Of a DNA stretch of 64,000 nt, positions 60,390 to 64,000 are shown one piece after another. Positions within the stretch are counted from its first letter, which is position 1, and every line of letters starts with the position of its first letter. Source of the DNA: Prunella strophiata (lineage: Eukaryota; Chordata; Aves; Passeriformes; Prunellidae); contig JAZBQD010000022.1 of assembly GCA_036583965.1 (NCBI GenBank), forward strand, positions 2,724,001 to 2,788,000, written 5' to 3'. The translations under genes and the position numbers were made by a program. The notes under the pieces were generated by a model, which worked only from the letters and a program-made list of their open reading frames with translations, ran no database searches and was not told where the DNA came from.

Positions 60390-60445
60390 CAGGCATGAGT
60401 TGGACTCAGTGATCATAGTAGGTTCCTTCCAACTGAAAATATTCT
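60390..60445 (+). repeat. CR1 LINE 3'-end fragment (short)
   Basis: 'gttggactcagtgatcatag' and 'ttccttccaactgaaaatat' match the last bases of a CR1 copy, 65 bp after the previous one. Confidence 0.6.
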
Positions 60446-60579
60446 TTCTGGGGGCAGAGCTCCCCATATAGCACAGCCAAACATCTCTCCCCCATCCCCA
60501 ACACCTCACAGAGGTTTTATTCCTGCACCTCTCACACCAAGCACTGCATTTACCAATGGGAGCCTCCAGCACCTATCAG

Positions 60580-60718
60580 GGTGCCCAGAGCAGCTGTGGC
60601 TGTCCCCATCCCATAAAGTGTCCCAGGCCAGGTTGGACAGGGTTTGGAGCAACCTGGGCTAGTGGAAGGTATCTTTAAGGTCCTTTCCAACCCAAACTAT
60701 TCCACAGTTCCATGGCCT
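60580..60718 (+). repeat. CR1 LINE 3'-end fragment
   Basis: 'gtcccaggccaggttggaca', 'ggagcaacctgggctagtgg' and 'aaggtcctttccaacccaaa' follow the CR1 3' consensus closely on the plus strand. Confidence 0.85.
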
Positions 60719-62269
60719 ACCCTTTTAACCACCAGCAAATTGCTTGAGATACGTGGAAACCCCAACACCATCCTCCCCATGGGGACCTGCCAGCATGAGG
60801 AGGTGACAGGAGAAGACCTGACCCACCAGATGTGCACGAGAGGAAGGCAGAGTCCAGATGTGGGTGTCCAGGTGTGAACAGGCACCATCACACCTGGCCA
60901 GATGCTCAGCTGGAAGCAGCACAGAGCTGCTCTACCAGCAAGACCCATGTGTTAAACCCTGGGGAGTTCCAGGTGGGCATCTCTAACTGTCCTGGGGAGC
61001 TGCCATGGGCTGATGTCACTGGGACCAGCAGGGTGCTGCAAAGACTTCCCAAATCACACACAGGAGCTCTGCTATAAAGTCCAGTCAGCAGGGCCTGACC
61101 CTCATAGCTCTCTGCTCCTGGGTGCCTCCACACTCAGAGACCCAAGAAATCAAAAATCCAGCATTTCCCCTTGACACCAGAGCAGCATTTCTGTCCTTAT
61201 TCCAGAACTCTGGCTGCAGCAAATCTGGGCTCATGAGGGCACCCTGCAGCAAGGCAGCATCAGGGACCCTGTGGGATTTGGGCACAGCTGCTGGGATGGG
61301 TGCATGCAGCACCATCCTTCAGCCATGGGGCTCAGCACCATGTGCCACGGGCATGAAAACACCATTTGGGAGGAAACTGGAATCATTCCAAACCATCACT
61401 TCTCCAGATTGCTGATCTTTCCAACTCTGAACACAAAGCAGAGCTGCAGGAATAGCCCAGCTTGGGGAGTGAGCAGCCAAGTGTCCCTTGGTGCTGCCCC
61501 ATCCCAGGCAGCAGAAGGAGCCTGGCAGGCCCTCAAGGATGCCTGCACACAGCCCTGAGTGGAGCAGGGGACCCTGAACACCTTTTTGGCCACTGGGAAG
61601 AAACCAAGACTCAACCAAGACCCCACAGCAGGTCTGCTTTCCCAGGGGGGTTTAAGTTATATCCCAGAGGCTCTCCCACTCTGCAGCCCCAACACTTGGT
61701 GCAAAACCTTCACCTGGCAGCACGTTAACCACAGAGAAGTCTCCATCCAGATCCAGAGCTCACCAGCTCTCCCTAAGTGCACCCTGGGGCTACTCCCTCA
61801 TTAAACATGCTGATGCTCTATAAATTTCACATTCCACTCATGTACACACGCTGCCACCACTTGGGACACCAACCAACACGAGCAAAACGAGGGTCACCAC
61901 ACCTCCAGGCCTGGAAAAAGCAGGTTAATTTCCAAACAATGTTATTTTAAAACTTGCTAACTGCCTCCTGATTATGTTGTCCAAGCCCTTAATTGGTGAA
62001 TAGCCTGGTCCAGCAGTGACTTATACGTGTCACCCTCATGCTACATACAATAAACCATAACAGCCTGGGAGGTGAGGCCAGGTGTGAGGTATCAGCTGGA
62101 ACAAATGGACGTGTGGTGGCTGCCAGCAGGAAGGAAGACAGCGAGTCAGGTGTTGAGATGGAAGAGATTTAGGTGGAATAAAACATACCCCATACCACGG
62201 AGTGAGTGACCTCCAGCCCCAGGGAGCAGAGCCCTGTGCACTGCTTCACACCACGAGACCATGGAAATT

Positions 62270-62336
62270 GAAGATGTCCCTGATCACTGCAGATGACCTT
62301 TAAAGGTCCTTTCTGACCCAAAGCATTCTGTGAGCA
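62270..62336 (+). repeat. CR1 LINE 3'-end fragment (short)
   Basis: 'gatgacctttaaaggtcctt' and 'tctgacccaaagcattctg' match the terminal CR1 block on the plus strand. Confidence 0.6.
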
Positions 62337-62939
62337 CACAGCTTTGAGTACCTGGTGGGGAACAGCCCCACTAATGTGAGGTGATGAGCACCCCTGTGAG
62401 TTCCTGAATGCCCTCTGCACCACCCCATCTCTCCTGCTCCTCTCTGTGCTGTGGGACCTGCTGAGATATCTCCTCTCAAACACATCCCATGCTCATCACA
62501 CAGGACAACCCTCTGGCCACCACAGCTATCCAAGCCATGAGAAAAGCCAAGCAAAAAACCTCAGCCCAAGCAATAAAATCCCAAGGACACAGAGCAGAAG
62601 TGAGTGGGACCACCTGAGACAAGTGACAACCATCGAGACACCTTGCAGAGAGCAGAGACACAAACAGATTCTCTTAGACAAGAGCTAAAACCCCCACTGC
62701 TGTCCCAATGACCTCAGCAGCTGGGCTTCAGTTTCTATTCCACTGGAATCCACAACAGGTGACACTCTGGTATTTTTAATCTCCCCTCTTACCCATTTCC
62801 ACCTTGTTCTTTCCGAGAATGAGATCAGACTCGAAAGAGCCAACAAGAGTTCTCAACATGGCTGAATCACTGCTCGTCTACTTCTTTAAGAGCTTCCTCT
62901 GGTTGATTGTTCAACACTCCACCCTCTTCCTCTCCAGCA

Positions 62940-63060
62940 CCGAGACTGCATTTTTTCTTTGTTATTATTTCATGGAAATAACGTTGGGTTAAAGCACATG
63001 AGAAAAACCAAACCAGAAGGAAACTTCCGCCCTTTACAATGAGATAACAATGACTGAGCA
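62940..63060. promoter_or_regulatory. Candidate SOX/ETS/GATA motif cluster, NOTCH1 intron 2
   Basis: Contains CTTTGTTATT (SOX-like), AGAAGGAAACTTCCG (two ETS GGAA cores, 63015-63029) and ACAATGAGATAACAATG (two SOX-like ACAATG flanking a GATA site, 63036-63052). SOXF-dependent arterial enhancers in NOTCH1 intron 2 are described in mammals; equivalence here is inference. Confidence 0.35.
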
Positions 63061-64000
63061 GTTGAATAACTTGAAGGGCACAGAAACTCGCGGGGCTCAC
63101 ATCACTCCTCTGCCTTCCTGGTTGTCTCCTGAAAGAGTTTTGAGCTAAAATAATCACCTCTTCCAGCTATGGTCCCCCTCAGAATGTTTCTTCCCATGTT
63201 TCTGGCCCGCTGCCCGTGGAAGCTGGTGGTGGCAACTGGGCACCAGCTCAGGAGCCACTGCCCTGGCTGAGCGACAACGCCGCGCTGATTCATAAACAGA
63301 GGAAGTACTTTAGCAAACCGACTTTTCCCCCTTTTCAGCACAAGCCCAGTGATTAATTTAACTTATTCTCTCCCTCCACCATCTCTTTTGCTTCTCTGAG
63401 CACGAGGAGAACCCAGGCACAGCTCCTCTGGCTTTAATGGTGAGAGGCTGGTGGAGCAGGGCTGGAAGCTCAGCCCTCTTTCAATGCCATCTGCTTTTAA
63501 CTAGTGGAGCAAGGGAGGTCCTGGGAATAAATGTCACATGGCACAGGGAGCTAAAATCAGCCCGACTCATTTGCAGGGATGCCAGTCAAAACTAGGGTTA
63601 TCCAACAGTCTAATTAGGAGCTATCACTACAAGTCAAAAATGACCTCTTGGAAAAACCTTCTCGTTTAGTCTGGGAAAATGCCTTAGTCCAAGGCAAGTG
63701 CCTTTTCTGGAATGCCACAGCTCTACAGCACCACGGAGCCTCACACCAAGCCCCACAGCAGCCACCAACTCCAGCCTGGACCTTTTAAAACTCTGGGACA
63801 AAAACACCCAGAGACTTCAGCTGGGGTCTGTGTAAGACCCACAAAACTGCTGCTGCTCTGCCTGTGCTGAAATACCTGGATAACACTGCCAAGATGGAAA
63901 GCAGCTCCAGAGGAGCCTAATTAGGGTGCTTCTGTCTCAAACCCTCCAATCCAATGCTGGTCCCCTCCATTCAATTAAAGCCCTGCAGTGCCCTGCACCG

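Larger units (their letters stand above)
50394..64000 (-). other. NOTCH1: Apparent NOTCH1 intron 2; no exon recognised
   Basis: No EGF-like or signal-peptide exon could be found in 13.6 kb on the minus strand, so exons 1 and 2 probably lie beyond 64 kb. Mammalian NOTCH1 also has a long intron 2 (about 20 kb). The DNA is GC-rich with CR1 relics and homopolymer tracts, and is broken by AT-rich, homeodomain-motif-like islands. Open frames here are short and unrelated to known families. Confidence 0.6.

Overview
The window is vertebrate, almost certainly avian, genomic DNA. It holds two large genes on the minus strand in the order expected from vertebrate synteny: SEC16A (most of the gene, continuing past the left edge) and NOTCH1 (from inside coding exon 3 to the 3' UTR; exons 1-2 are not found). 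Evidence for a bird is the set of CR1 LINE 3'-end relics, the compact introns and the overall gene identities. The species cannot be fixed from the sequence. Exons were built by reading conserved protein segments and placing GT/AG junctions and phases by eye.

Layout. 1-19.54 kb: SEC16A, 19 coding exons plus a non-coding first exon in a CpG island with CRE and YY1-type motifs. 19.6-24.0 kb: spacer with several CR1 fragments and no gene I can support. 24.0-25.81 kb: NOTCH1 3' UTR with two miR-34/449 seed matches. 25.81-49.02 kb: NOTCH1 exons 34 to 3, covering ankyrin repeats, RAM, transmembrane segment, heterodimerization domain, LNRs and EGF repeats 36 back to half of EGF2. 49.02-50.39 kb: a 46-bp minisatellite. 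50.4-64 kb: apparent NOTCH1 intron 2, with CR1 relics, low-complexity tracts and several AT-rich islands that look like non-coding regulatory elements.

The unusual content lies in tandem repeats joined to coding sequence. NOTCH1 exon 34 carries a perfect array of 506 CAG codons (1,518 bp). It runs directly into the last codons of NOTCH1 in a different reading frame, so the transactivation/PEST region is missing. Exon 3 is cut off inside EGF2 exactly where the 46-bp minisatellite starts. Two single-base frameshifts also stand out: at the start of NOTCH1 exon 13 and inside SEC16A exon 17. Together these suggest local assembly or consensus errors around real avian repeats. A real giant polyglutamine allele cannot be excluded from sequence alone.

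Function. SEC16A scaffolds COPII coat assembly at ER exit sites. NOTCH1 is a secretory-pathway receptor cleaved at S1, S2 and S3 to release a transcriptional co-activator. They are neighbours by synteny, not an operon. I found no microbial or mobile defence system, CRISPR array, rRNA or convincing tRNA.
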